Shown: positions 8,797 through 16,829 of the stretch, in pieces
Layout of the letters: every line of letters starts with the position of its first letter
Numbering within the stretch: the stretch's first letter is position 1
Assembly (NCBI GenBank): GCA_913042175.1
Contig: CAJWIX010000010.1
Location: 1 to 40,693 of the forward strand
Length of the DNA stretch: 40,693 bases
Direction: 5' to 3'
DNA from: an uncultured Flavobacteriales bacterium
GTDB lineage: Bacteria > Bacteroidota > Bacteroidia > Flavobacteriales_D > Parvicellaceae
Position numbers and translations under genes: made by a program
Notes under the pieces: model-generated
What the model was told of the DNA's origin: nothing
The model's database searches: none
Seen by the model: the letters and a program-made list of their open reading frames with translations, nothing else

Positions 8797-10869
8797 TTAT
8801 TGGTTATTCAAAGCTAATTTAGAAAATGCTTTATCATCTTTAAGTAATTCAAGTGATTTTTCTAAAGAATTATTAAGTTTATTAATTACCTGATAAAATC
8901 GTTTGTAGTCAAATAAATCCTGAGCGATATTTGCTTTAATTCTTGTGTGAATGACTGATTTAGCTTTTTCATATTGACTTTCATTAAATGCTACACCTTC
9001 AACTTCAGCATATTCAATCAATTTTTTGACCACATTATCTGTATTGAATTTATCATTGAACTTGTCAAAATTGGAGTATTTTTTCTCTAATTCTTTTCTA
9101 TTGTCATTAACCCAAGATAGCGCAAATTGATTGAAAATTCCTTTGCGAATTAGTTTGTTAAAATAGGGGCTTGTACCTGTTGTGTCTAATGGAACAAAGT
9201 AATCTGGAATTATACCACCTCCACCATATACTGTTCTATCTTTAATTAGGGTTTGAAAAGTTTCATTAGAGTTGAACTTAATACTATCTACACTAAAGGA
9301 CTCTCCTGAATTATATCTATTATATTTTTCTTTTCTGTAGGCCAATGATCCATCTTCATATGGTTTTTGAATACATCGGCCACTCGGTGTATAATATTTT
9401 GAAGTTGTAATTCTAACTTGTGATCCGTCAGGAAGTTCAATTGGTTTTTGTACTAATCCTTTGCCAAAAGTTCTTCTTCCTACAATTAAGCCTCTATCCC
9501 AATCTTGTATAGCTCCAGAAACAATTTCACTTGCACTTGCACTACTTTCATTTACTAAAACAACCAGTTTGCCTTTTTCAAGCAAACCTTTCTTCCCTGT
9601 TTTGTATATTCTTTCAGGAAATTTTCTGCCATTAGTGGATACAATTTTTTTTGTTCCTGAAAGAAATTCATCAGATAAATCAACAGCTGTTCTTAGATAA
9701 CCGCCACCATTGTTTTGAAGATCTAGAATTAAGTTTTCCATTCCTTGATCTTTTAGTTCAAATGATGCTTTTCTAATTTCAGCCATAGTGGTTGATGAAA
9801 AGTTATTTAACTTGATGTATCCTGTATTGGAATTGACCATGTATGATGCATCAACACTATAAATGGGAATTTTATCTCGAATAATTTCAAAATCCAAGAA
9901 GCTGTTTGTTTTTCCTCTTTTAATCGTAACATTAACCTTAGTTCCTTTATCACCAAGAAGTCTATCTCTAACTCCTTTATTCTTCATCCCAATACCTGCA
10001 ACTAATTCATCTTGTATTTTTATGATTTGATCTCCTGCCATTAATCCCACCTTCTCTGAAGGACCACCTGGAATAGCTTGGACAACCATAATGGTATCTT
10101 TTAGAATTTGAAAGCGAATGCCAACACCTGTAAATGAGCCTTTTAAGGGAGCATTCATATCGTGAATTTCTTCAAGCGAAATATAAGTGGAATGAGGATC
10201 AAGTTGCTCTAACATGTATCTTATGCCATGTTCAGTGATGGTGCCATTAGAAACAGAGTCAGGGTAAATGTAATCGAACAATTGAATAGCATCTTGATAA
10301 TTAGATATGCTGTTTTGACCATTTCCTAAAGGGATGGGTAACATTTGATAGCCATCAATTGCTTCTTTTCTTACGTTGAATGAAAGGGTGTCCTTTTCTC
10401 TTATTACAGTAAGTTGACTTTTAGATGCTTTTTTGGTTGCAGTAAGTCTGTCAAAGTCTGCATAGTAGTAAACTTGTTGTAAACTATCTTTATCAATGCA
10501 TATAATCTCATCCTTAGCTTTTATACCGGCCTTTTCTGCACTACTATTGGGCAATACTTTATCCACCAATATTTTTCCTTTTTGGAATTTAATTTTTAAA
10601 CCAAGTCCAAATGTTGATTTAGCAGAGAGGTTTAGGTTCTCAAATACAGAATCAGGTTGATAAATTCCAGAAGGGTGAAGCATGTTATACATGCCTAAAA
10701 CCAAATCTTCTTGTAATTCTGCAGAATTAACGTCTTCAACATACATTTGCTCTATCAGAAATAACAGTCTTTCAACCTTGATGCCAGTTGTCCTATCATT
10801 GGACCCCTGAGAAAAAAGAGTGTATGGCAGTATTAACGTAATTACTAATGTGAAAATGATTCTAATCAT
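8797..10869 (-). CDS. S41 family C-terminal processing peptidase with two PDZ domains
   Basis: The 690-residue protein starts with a signal peptide (MIRIIFTLVITLILPYTLFSQ), so it acts in the periplasm. A first PDZ-like domain spans about 75-170 (FGLGLKIKF, SSAEKAGIKAKDEI) and a second about 243-330 (GVGIRFQIL, GPSEKVGLMAGDQII). The S41 catalytic core follows with GYIKLNNFSSTT, LILDLQNNGGG, NESSASASE holding the nucleophilic Ser near residue 443, and GRRTFGKGLVQ with the general-base Lys about 25 residues later, then YYTPSGRCIQ. A C-terminal helical region of about 130 residues follows. Tail-specific proteases of this type trim or degrade periplasmic proteins from the C-terminus. The gene lies 66 bases after rsmG, the largest gap in its unit, but I saw no clear promoter there. 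Confidence 0.95.
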   Translation of the reverse strand: MIRIIFTLVITLILPYTLFSQGSNDRTTGIKVERLLFLIEQMYVEDVNSAELQEDLVLGMYNMLHPSGIYQPDSVFENLNLSAKSTFGLGLKIKFQKGKILVDKVLPNSSAEKAGIKAKDEIICIDKDSLQQVYYYADFDRLTATKKASKSQLTVIREKDTLSFNVRKEAIDGYQMLPIPLGNGQNSISNYQDAIQLFDYIYPDSVSNGTITEHGIRYMLEQLDPHSTYISLEEIHDMNAPLKGSFTGVGIRFQILKDTIMVVQAIPGGPSEKVGLMAGDQIIKIQDELVAGIGMKNKGVRDRLLGDKGTKVNVTIKRGKTNSFLDFEIIRDKIPIYSVDASYMVNSNTGYIKLNNFSSTTMAEIRKASFELKDQGMENLILDLQNNGGGYLRTAVDLSDEFLSGTKKIVSTNGRKFPERIYKTGKKGLLEKGKLVVLVNESSASASEIVSGAIQDWDRGLIVGRRTFGKGLVQKPIELPDGSQVRITTSKYYTPSGRCIQKPYEDGSLAYRKEKYNRYNSGESFSVDSIKFNSNETFQTLIKDRTVYGGGGIIPDYFVPLDTTGTSPYFNKLIRKGIFNQFALSWVNDNRKELEKKYSNFDKFNDKFNTDNVVKKLIEYAEVEGVAFNESQYEKAKSVIHTRIKANIAQDLFDYKRFYQVINKLNNSLEKSLELLKDDKAFSKLALNNQ

Positions 10870-10935
10870 AAACTAAATCTTTCATGAATATATAAAATCT
10901 ACTCATGTAGTGTTGTTAATTAATTATAAATGAGG

Positions 10936-11583
10936 TTATTTTTTATGTAGATGAACAATTTGCTTGGTTTCAAAAAAGTCATGCTCAAAATAATCCTTCA
11001 AGTGATATATTGAATGATGATATTTTTGTTTAATAGCATTTAATTCATCTTTCAAATCTCCTCCCTTTAGATAAATTATACCATTTTTTAAATGATGCTT
11101 GCTGTCCTCTTTTATTTTATCAACTACCCATGGGCAAAATTTTGAAAATCTTGTAACAGCTCTACTAATGACAAAGTCAAAAGTCCCTTTGGTGTTTTCA
11201 GCCCTATTTTGCTCCGCTAATACATTTTCAACCTTCAGTTCATTACATACTTCTTTTACAACTTTAATTTTCTTTCCTATGGAATCAATTAAATGAAATG
11301 AGGTATCCTTATTTACAATTGCAAGAGGTAGGCCAGGAAAACCACCCCCAGTACCTACGTCCAAAATAAAGGAGTCTGGACGAAAAGAGATAATTTTATA
11401 AATGGATAAAGAATGTAAAACGTGATGGATAAAGAAATTATCCATGTCTTTTCTACTTATGACATTTATTTTATCGTTCCAAAATTGGTACAACTCTTTT
11501 AATTGACATAATTTTTCAATTTGAGGTGTAGTTAAATCGGGATATAATCCATTTAATAGTATTGAAAACTCAGATGGTTTCAA
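10936..11583 (-). CDS. rsmG: 16S rRNA (guanine-527-N7)-methyltransferase
   Basis: The 215-residue protein is full length for RsmG (GidB), which methylates N7 of G527 in the 530 loop of 16S rRNA with S-adenosylmethionine. The SAM-binding motif I is ILDVGTGGGFPGLPLA (about residues 73-88); other family markers are NVISRKD near the start, NRAE, VISRAVTRFSKFCPWV and the LKGGDL strand. The ATG at 11583 lies 14 bases inside the end of the sigma-factor gene, so translation is probably coupled. The residues look intact. Its placement with a sigma factor and an S41 protease does not follow the classical gidA-gidB order known from other phyla. Confidence 0.95.
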   Translation of the reverse strand: MKPSEFSILLNGLYPDLTTPQIEKLCQLKELYQFWNDKINVISRKDMDNFFIHHVLHSLSIYKIISFRPDSFILDVGTGGGFPGLPLAIVNKDTSFHLIDSIGKKIKVVKEVCNELKVENVLAEQNRAENTKGTFDFVISRAVTRFSKFCPWVVDKIKEDSKHHLKNGIIYLKGGDLKDELNAIKQKYHHSIYHLKDYFEHDFFETKQIVHLHKK

Positions 11584-12187
11584 TGTTATGTTTCATAAGA
11601 TTGTAAAGAAACTCTCTAGCTCTGAATAATTGCGCTTTGACCGTGCCTAGTGGAAGATTAAGTTCATTGGATATTTCTTCGTAACTCATCTCTTTGAAAT
11701 ATCTCATCTCAACCAAAGTTTCATATCTGGGTTTAAGTTTTTTCACGTAAGATCGCATTAGCTCAATTTTTTGATCTCTAATGGTTTCCTGTTCTGGAGT
11801 TCGCGCATCACTTTTTAGTTCAATGGTGATTTCATCTCCGTCCTTGTTTTCGATACTATTGTCAATTGACATTGTTTTTTTCTTTTTCTTTCTTAAAAAA
11901 TCAATGCAATTATTAGTGGCAATTTTAAATAACCATGTGCTGAATGCATAGTTAGGAGTATATTGCTTGAGAGAGTTAAATGCCTTTCCAAAAGCTTCAA
12001 TGGTTAAGTCTTCTGCATCGTCTTTATTGTTAACCATTTTTAGTAGCATGAAATAAATAGAATCTTTATACCTATCCATTAAATCTGAAAAAGCTTGTTG
12101 GTCATCATATTTAGTTGCTTTGATAACTAAATCATAGTCTTTCTGGGCTTTTTCTGAAAGATGTGTTGATTCCTTTTTGTGGTCCAT
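11570..12187 (-). CDS. RNA polymerase sigma factor, sigma-70 family (ECF/SigW-like)
   Basis: The 205-residue protein contains the two ECF domains. Sigma region 2 lies at about 35-100 (DSIYFMLLKMVNNKDDAEDL, AFGKAFNSLKQY, FSTWLFKIATNNCIDFLRKK), covering the core-binding and -10 recognition helices. An acidic linker follows. Region 4 spans about 145-200 (PRYETLVEMRYFKEMSYEEI, LPLGTVKAQLFRARE), which recognises the upstream promoter element. There is no region 1 or 3. No neighbouring gene looks like an anti-sigma factor (no FecR-like or zinc-binding anti-sigma protein), so control may be by expression level or by a gene elsewhere. It starts one base after the glycosyltransferase 2 gene ends and overlaps rsmG. 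Confidence 0.93.
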   Translation of the reverse strand: MDHKKESTHLSEKAQKDYDLVIKATKYDDQQAFSDLMDRYKDSIYFMLLKMVNNKDDAEDLTIEAFGKAFNSLKQYTPNYAFSTWLFKIATNNCIDFLRKKKKKTMSIDNSIENKDGDEITIELKSDARTPEQETIRDQKIELMRSYVKKLKPRYETLVEMRYFKEMSYEEISNELNLPLGTVKAQLFRAREFLYNLMKHNIETI

Positions 12188-12188
12188 T

Positions 12189-13280
12189 TTAAGTTTTTTT
12201 CCAATTTATTTGGAATATTGGTTGACAAATTAGCAAGATGAATTCATAAAATGGATAGAGTAATAAAAGATCTTTACACAATAGAATCTTGAAAGGTTTG
12301 TAATAAATAAGTGGTGCTAAGCATAATTTTATACAGAAAAATATACCAAAATAGATCCAATATTCATCAGTAGAAACAAGAAAAAACCCTGATGAATAAA
12401 ATAGTAAAATTGCCATGTATTGCATTGTTAAGATTGCTTTGTGTTTTAATTTATAATACTTGTTTGTAGTGTGATGTCTACTTTTTTGCATTATCCATTT
12501 CTTCCAGCTATTCTCTGGAATTGATATTGTTATTCCATCTTTATCCAACAAAATATTCGTGTTGTTTTTATTGGCAATTTGATTAATAAGCAAATCATCA
12601 TCGCCAGAAGCTATATGATAATGAGATTTAAAACCACTTGCACTTTCATAATTTTTTTTCTTATAGCCTAAGTTTCTGCCTACACCCATGTAGGGTAAAT
12701 TTGCTTTAGCAAAACCAAGATAATTCACAGCAATTTGTACGGTGTCAAATCTAATTAGCTTGTTTAAGAACCCTTTCTTTTTTTCATAAGTACTTGCGCC
12801 TAATACTATATCTACATTTTGATTAAACTCATTAACCATTTTAGCCAACCAAAGATTACTTGAAGGTCTGCAGTCTGCGTCAGTCAATAAAATATGTTCA
12901 TATTGAGCTGCTTTTATCCCAAGTGTTAGTGCAAATTTCTTACCAAAGTGATCAGTTTCATTGTCAGGAATATTCACAATTTTAAGTTGAGGATAGCTTT
13001 TGGCTAATTCATTCAATACAATTAAACTGTTATCCCAAGACCTATCATTTACTACAATTACTTCAAAATTTTCATAATCTTGTTTTAAAAAAGATTCTAA
13101 GTATAAAGCAAGATTCCGTCTTTCATTTCTTGCGCAAATAATAATGGAAACTTTTGTGGATGCTTGACTAAAGTTGTTATTCCTGTGAAGTGTAACCCTT
13201 AAGTGAAAAAATAAAATATAAAATAGGTGAATACCAAAACATATAAAATTTATTACAAAAATTACTTTTTCTAAGTCCAC
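12189..13280 (-). CDS. Membrane glycosyltransferase, family 2
   Basis: The 363-residue protein has an N-terminal hydrophobic helix (about 5-27), a GT-A catalytic domain and two or three C-terminal hydrophobic helices (about 283-350), like membrane GT2 enzymes that extend or export sugar polymers or glycolipids. Motifs are KVSIIICARNERRNL, EVIVVNDRSWDNS, the metal-binding LLTDADCRPS (DxD equivalent), ASGDDDLLINQ with the acidic catalytic residues, and MQKSRHHTTNKYY near the QxxRW position. The start codon is GTG at 13280: it is the only plausible start before the first helix and no ATG precedes the catalytic motifs. The product is unknown. It heads the six-gene - strand unit and diverges from tgt across 75 bases. 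Confidence 0.87.
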   Translation of the reverse strand: MDLEKVIFVINFICFGIHLFYILFFHLRVTLHRNNNFSQASTKVSIIICARNERRNLALYLESFLKQDYENFEVIVVNDRSWDNSLIVLNELAKSYPQLKIVNIPDNETDHFGKKFALTLGIKAAQYEHILLTDADCRPSSNLWLAKMVNEFNQNVDIVLGASTYEKKKGFLNKLIRFDTVQIAVNYLGFAKANLPYMGVGRNLGYKKKNYESASGFKSHYHIASGDDDLLINQIANKNNTNILLDKDGITISIPENSWKKWIMQKSRHHTTNKYYKLKHKAILTMQYMAILLFYSSGFFLVSTDEYWIYFGIFFCIKLCLAPLIYYKPFKILLCKDLLLLYPFYEFILLICQPIFQINWKKT

Positions 13281-13321
13281 AATTGAATTTGAAATTAAAA
13301 TTATCGCTTAATTATCTTGCA

Positions 13322-13329
13322 TATATTTG
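13322..13329 (+). promoter_or_regulatory. Candidate -7 promoter element TATATTTG before tgt
   Basis: TATATTTG matches the Bacteroidota -7 consensus TAnnTTTG and ends 26 bases before the tgt ATG at 13356. It supports that ATG over an upstream in-frame TTG at 13317, which would lie upstream of the transcript. No clear -33 TTG is present at the expected spacing. Confidence 0.5.
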
Positions 13330-13355
13330 CCCTACTCAAGTTTATTCACATATTT

Positions 13356-14486
13356 ATGAACTTTAATCTTCAATTTCAGGACCAATTTTCCAAGGCAAGG
13401 GCCGGAGAGATTGAGACAGATCATGGTAAAATACTTACACCTATCTTTATGCCTGTTGGAACGGCAGGCACAGTTAAAGCAGTATCTCAAAATGATTTGA
13501 CTAATGAGATAAAAGCCCAAATTATACTCGGGAATACTTATCACCTCTATCTAAGGCCAGGCATTGAATTATTAGAAAAAACGGGGGGATTACATTCTTT
13601 TATTTCATGGGATAAACCTATTTTAACTGATTCGGGGGGGTATCAAGTTTATAGTCTATCTGGAAGAAGGAAAATCACAGAAGAGGGAGTTAATTTCAGG
13701 TCACATATTGACGGTTCAAGACATCTTTTTACACCTGAAAGGGCAATAGATATTCAAAAGTCTATTGGGGCTGATATCATAATGGCTTTTGATGAATGCA
13801 CACCATATCCATGTCATTTTAATTATGCTAAAAACTCAATGGAAATGACGCATAGATGGCTTAAAAGATGTGTTGACCACTTCAATTCTTCGCCTTCAAA
13901 ATACGGCTACAGCCAATCTTTGTTTCCTATTGTTCAGGGCAGTACATATTCTGACCTAAGAAAGCAAAGTGCAGAAAAAATTGCAGAATTTGATATGCCA
14001 GGCAATGCAATAGGTGGATTATCTGTAGGTGAACCAGCAGAATTAATGTACAAACATACAGAAGAAGTATGTTCTATTCTACCTGCAGATAAACCTAGGT
14101 ACCTCATGGGAGTGGGTACACCTGTTAATATCTTGGAGTGTATTGCTTTGGGAGTAGATATGTTTGATTGTGTAATGCCTACTAGAAATGCAAGGAACGG
14201 AATGTTATTTACTTCAGAAGGTATTATTAATATTAGGAATAAAAAATGGGAACATGACTTATCCCCAATAGATCCGAATGGAACTGCTTCTGTAGATTCC
14301 AAATACTCTAAAGCATACTTAAGACATTTAATGATTTCAAAAGAATTATTAGGTGCTCAAATAGCAAGCATTCATAACTTGACTTTTTATTTGTGGTTAG
14401 TTGAAGAGGCAAGAACTAAAATTCAAGAGGGAACTTTTCATGAGTGGAAAAATAAAATGGTTGTTAAACTCGTTCAAAGACTTTGA
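13356..14486 (+). CDS. tgt: tRNA-guanine transglycosylase, lacking zinc-site cysteines
   Basis: The 376-residue enzyme exchanges G34 for preQ1 in tRNAs for Asp, Asn, His and Tyr on the way to queuosine. Family motifs are clear: IFMPVGTAGTVKAV, ILGNTYHLYLRPG, LTDSGGYQVYSLSG with the catalytic Asp, IGGLSVGEPAE, and GVDMFDCVMPTRNARNG with the nucleophilic Asp. The zinc site of the family (CxCxxC plus a His 25 residues on) is altered: where E. coli has DCDCYTC before the Tyr-Ser, this protein reads NGTASVD (about bases 14275-14298), while the His in SIHNL is kept. I recall Bacteroides Tgt also lacking these cysteines. I chose ATG 13356 because the upstream extension is a hydrophobic stretch from a TTG codon within the promoter. 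The permease gene follows after five bases. Confidence 0.96.
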   Translation: MNFNLQFQDQFSKARAGEIETDHGKILTPIFMPVGTAGTVKAVSQNDLTNEIKAQIILGNTYHLYLRPGIELLEKTGGLHSFISWDKPILTDSGGYQVYSLSGRRKITEEGVNFRSHIDGSRHLFTPERAIDIQKSIGADIIMAFDECTPYPCHFNYAKNSMEMTHRWLKRCVDHFNSSPSKYGYSQSLFPIVQGSTYSDLRKQSAEKIAEFDMPGNAIGGLSVGEPAELMYKHTEEVCSILPADKPRYLMGVGTPVNILECIALGVDMFDCVMPTRNARNGMLFTSEGIINIRNKKWEHDLSPIDPNGTASVDSKYSKAYLRHLMISKELLGAQIASIHNLTFYLWLVEEARTKIQEGTFHEWKNKMVVKLVQRL

Positions 14487-14491
14487 TTTAG

Positions 14492-15583
14492 GTGAAAAAG
14501 TTAGATTGGTATATAGTAAAAAAGTTTTTGGGGACTTATGTCTTTATGATTGCTGTTGTAATGAGCATCTCCATCATATTTGATGTTTCAGAAAAATTGA
14601 AAGATTTTATGAGTCCTGAGAATAACCTCACTTTTTTGACAATTGTTAGTGATTACTATCCTTATTTTTTCATCCATTATGCTAATTTATTTTCTTCACT
14701 CATTATTTTCTTGTCTGTACTATGGTTTACTAGTTTTATGGCACAACGTTCTGAAATAATTGCCATACTTAGTAATGGAGTTAGTTTTTTACGCTTTTCA
14801 AGACCCTACATAATTGCCTCAACATTTCTTTTGATTATATCGGTAGTTATGAACCATTACGTAGCACCATTTGCTAATAAAAATAGACTTGATTTCGAGA
14901 ATAAATTCACTAAATACAATGTCAACTTTAGAGATGCACATTTAGAATTAGAAAAAGGAACAATCGTAAGCTATAGACAATTTCTTGGAAATACGACTAA
15001 TGTTAGACGTTTGTGGGTTGAAAATTGGGAAGACAAGGGAAATGGAGATTGGGAATTAAAAAGTGATATGCAAGTTGAGAGAGCTGTGGGAGATAGTTTA
15101 TCTAACAAGTGGATACTGAAAAATGTATTCATAAGAAAATTGGGTGATATCAACGATGAGATTTACATAAAAGATCAAATTGACACCATTTTAAATTTCA
15201 ATTTAAAAGATTTAGGACAACGTGCAGAAATTACATATGCTATGACTACTCCAGAACTTTTGGATTATCGTTTTAAAGAGGAAGCTAAAGGAAATTCTGT
15301 TGCCCAAATTGATATTAGTAGATATGAACGCACTGCTTATCCATTTGCCGCTTACATACTTACTTTAATTGGCATTTCAGTGGCCTCAGTAAAATCAAGA
15401 GAAGGTGTTGGAAGAAATTTAGTAATTGGTTTAGCCTGTGGCTTGGTTTATATTTTCTTTATGAAAATGACTACTGTAGCTGCAGTTAACGTTGGATTGA
15501 ATACCATGTTTGCAGTATGGTTCCCTAATTTATTTTTTTCTACGATAGCTCTTTTTCTATTCTACAGAAGACTAATCTCCTAG
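14492..15583 (+). CDS. LptF/LptG family permease (lipopolysaccharide export)
   Basis: The 363-residue protein is of YjgP/YjgQ type: three N-terminal hydrophobic helices (about 12-34, 55-80, 98-120), a periplasmic beta-jellyroll-like middle (about 125-275, with AHLELEKGTIVSYRQF), and three C-terminal helices (about 283-360, including GVGRNLVIGLACGLVYIFF). In E. coli LptF and LptG form the inner-membrane part of the LptB2FG transporter that extracts lipopolysaccharide. I cannot tell F from G; the partner and LptB are not in the window. The start codon is GTG at 14492, five bases after the tgt stop. The tgt-permease pair is, as I recall, a common arrangement in Bacteroidota. The last 12 bases overlap the convergent lipoprotein gene. 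Confidence 0.9.
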   Translation: MKKLDWYIVKKFLGTYVFMIAVVMSISIIFDVSEKLKDFMSPENNLTFLTIVSDYYPYFFIHYANLFSSLIIFLSVLWFTSFMAQRSEIIAILSNGVSFLRFSRPYIIASTFLLIISVVMNHYVAPFANKNRLDFENKFTKYNVNFRDAHLELEKGTIVSYRQFLGNTTNVRRLWVENWEDKGNGDWELKSDMQVERAVGDSLSNKWILKNVFIRKLGDINDEIYIKDQIDTILNFNLKDLGQRAEITYAMTTPELLDYRFKEEAKGNSVAQIDISRYERTAYPFAAYILTLIGISVASVKSREGVGRNLVIGLACGLVYIFFMKMTTVAAVNVGLNTMFAVWFPNLFFSTIALFLFYRRLIS

Positions 15584-16135
15584 AGCATAATGGATAATTA
15601 ATTGAGTACTATTTGATGGAAGATGGTTCCCATGCACCGTTATTTTATTGTTTATTGCAATTGATATTGGGTTGAATGATCCTGAGTCTATAAATTCATT
15701 ACTATTGGTAGCGTCATTGTCATATAGTTCCCAATGATAGGTTTTATTTACAAGTTTATAATTTTCTTGTGCTGGCCAATAAGCTGGACTATTTGCTGAT
15801 TGATTTTCCATGATAGGAGATATAAATAAGTAAGAACTGGAATCTTGATGTTTAATTTTTAAAAGTAAATCTGCATCAGCTCCAGTACCAGGAATATCCC
15901 ATGAATCTACAAAAGGAATAGAGGAGTTAGGGTTTTCATCCGGATAGTATGAAATTTCATATTCTTGTATATAGGCATATTGACATGAATTATCTTCAAA
16001 ATCAGCTTCATTATTAAAATTAAGTGCATCAATATCAGTACATCCACCCATATTATTGTTGGGGTCAAAAATGTCTTTTTTGCAACCAACTAAAGTTAGT
16101 ACACTAACGAAAAAAATAAGTTTAACTTTAATCAT
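15572..16135 (-). CDS. Predicted lipoprotein with one GCTD...DNSC motif, function unknown
   Basis: The 187-residue protein begins with a lipoprotein signal ending in LTLVGCKK (a good lipobox). Directly after it comes GCTDIDALNF followed by FEDNSCQY, a short Cys-bounded segment of the kind repeated in many large secreted Flavobacteriia proteins (consensus roughly GCTDpxAxNYxxxAxxDDGSC). Only one copy is present. The rest (about 60-187) looks like a beta-rich domain and I do not recognise it. Its ATG lies two bases after the stop of the outer-membrane-like gene upstream, so the two are co-transcribed. Nothing in the sequence identifies a substrate or partner. It overlaps the permease gene by 12 bases at its 3' end. 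Confidence 0.7.
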   Translation of the reverse strand: MIKVKLIFFVSVLTLVGCKKDIFDPNNNMGGCTDIDALNFNNEADFEDNSCQYAYIQEYEISYYPDENPNSSIPFVDSWDIPGTGADADLLLKIKHQDSSSYLFISPIMENQSANSPAYWPAQENYKLVNKTYHWELYDNDATNSNEFIDSGSFNPISIAINNKITVHGNHLPSNSTQLIIHYALGD

Positions 16136-16137
16136 AA

Positions 16138-16728
16138 TTAAAATTTATAACCAATACCTAAGCATAAAGATGTTTGGTAATTTACTTTTTTATTGAAAGC
16201 TGTATTGGGCATCTCAGCAAAAAACAATGGAACATAACCAATTTTGTAGAGTAGTTTTTTCTCTTTGTTGTTATACCTGTATTCGAATGTTAAGTGTGAA
16301 AAAACTTCCCATTGTTCTTTGAGAATTGGGGATATTGGCTGTGAAGATATATTGTTGTTGTCTATGGGTAAATAGTTGGTGGAATATCTCCAAAATGAAG
16401 TGCCAAAACCAAAATGTAGATGATGAGAATTCATGCTATATCCAACATTTAGCTGAGTTGGAAGGACAATTTCATTTGAAGTTTCTAAACTAGTAAATGA
16501 TGGAAAAATGCAAAAACCACTTGAGAAATTAACTGTGATTTCATCAAAGGAAACCAATTCTCTCTCATAACTTAATGAGTAATATAGCCCTTTACCAAGT
16601 AATTCGAATTGAAAATTATTTTTTAAATCTGTTTTTGTTGGTTCTATATTTCCGTCACTATCAATTTGTGCAAATAGCGTAACAGGTAGAATGCAAAGAA
16701 AAATTAGTGATAGTACAATTCTATTCAT
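16138..16728 (-). CDS. Outer-membrane beta-barrel-like protein, function unknown
   Basis: The 196-residue protein has a signal peptide (MNRIVLSLIFLCILPVTLFAQ) and then alternating polar and hydrophobic segments with many aromatic residues (GKGLYYSLSYERE, HHLHFGFGTSFWRYS, HLTFEYRYNN), ending in GYKF, the aromatic end seen in outer-membrane barrels. I do not recognise a specific family. I chose the ATG at 16728: an upstream in-frame TTG at 16743 would add five residues and run into the candidate promoter element. It precedes the lipoprotein gene by two bases and they probably form a pair at the outer membrane. Confidence 0.65.
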   Translation of the reverse strand: MNRIVLSLIFLCILPVTLFAQIDSDGNIEPTKTDLKNNFQFELLGKGLYYSLSYERELVSFDEITVNFSSGFCIFPSFTSLETSNEIVLPTQLNVGYSMNSHHLHFGFGTSFWRYSTNYLPIDNNNISSQPISPILKEQWEVFSHLTFEYRYNNKEKKLLYKIGYVPLFFAEMPNTAFNKKVNYQTSLCLGIGYKF

Positions 16729-16740
16729 TGTTACTAAGAT

Positions 16741-16748
16741 CAAAAATA
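16741..16748 (-). promoter_or_regulatory. Candidate -7 promoter element TATTTTTG (minus strand)
   Basis: Read on the - strand this is TATTTTTG, a match to TAnnTTTG, 12 bases before the ATG at 16728. No clear -33 element is visible at 17-20 bases. It would drive the outer-membrane-like protein and lipoprotein pair. Confidence 0.4.
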
Positions 16749-16829
16749 AAATGCTTACTTATACACATAAAGCCAATTATTTCATCATCTTGAGTTAGAG
16801 AAAGCCTGTTTTTTATATTTTTATTTCCC

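Noticed and set aside
13934-14302. A 122-codon open frame on the - strand inside tgt
   Set aside because: It is antisense to clearly conserved tgt motifs, has no recognisable family, signal or start context, and its length is expected in AT-rich sequence.
14401-14583. A 60-codon + strand frame spanning the tgt and permease junction
   Set aside because: It overlaps two conserved genes in another frame and has no independent support.
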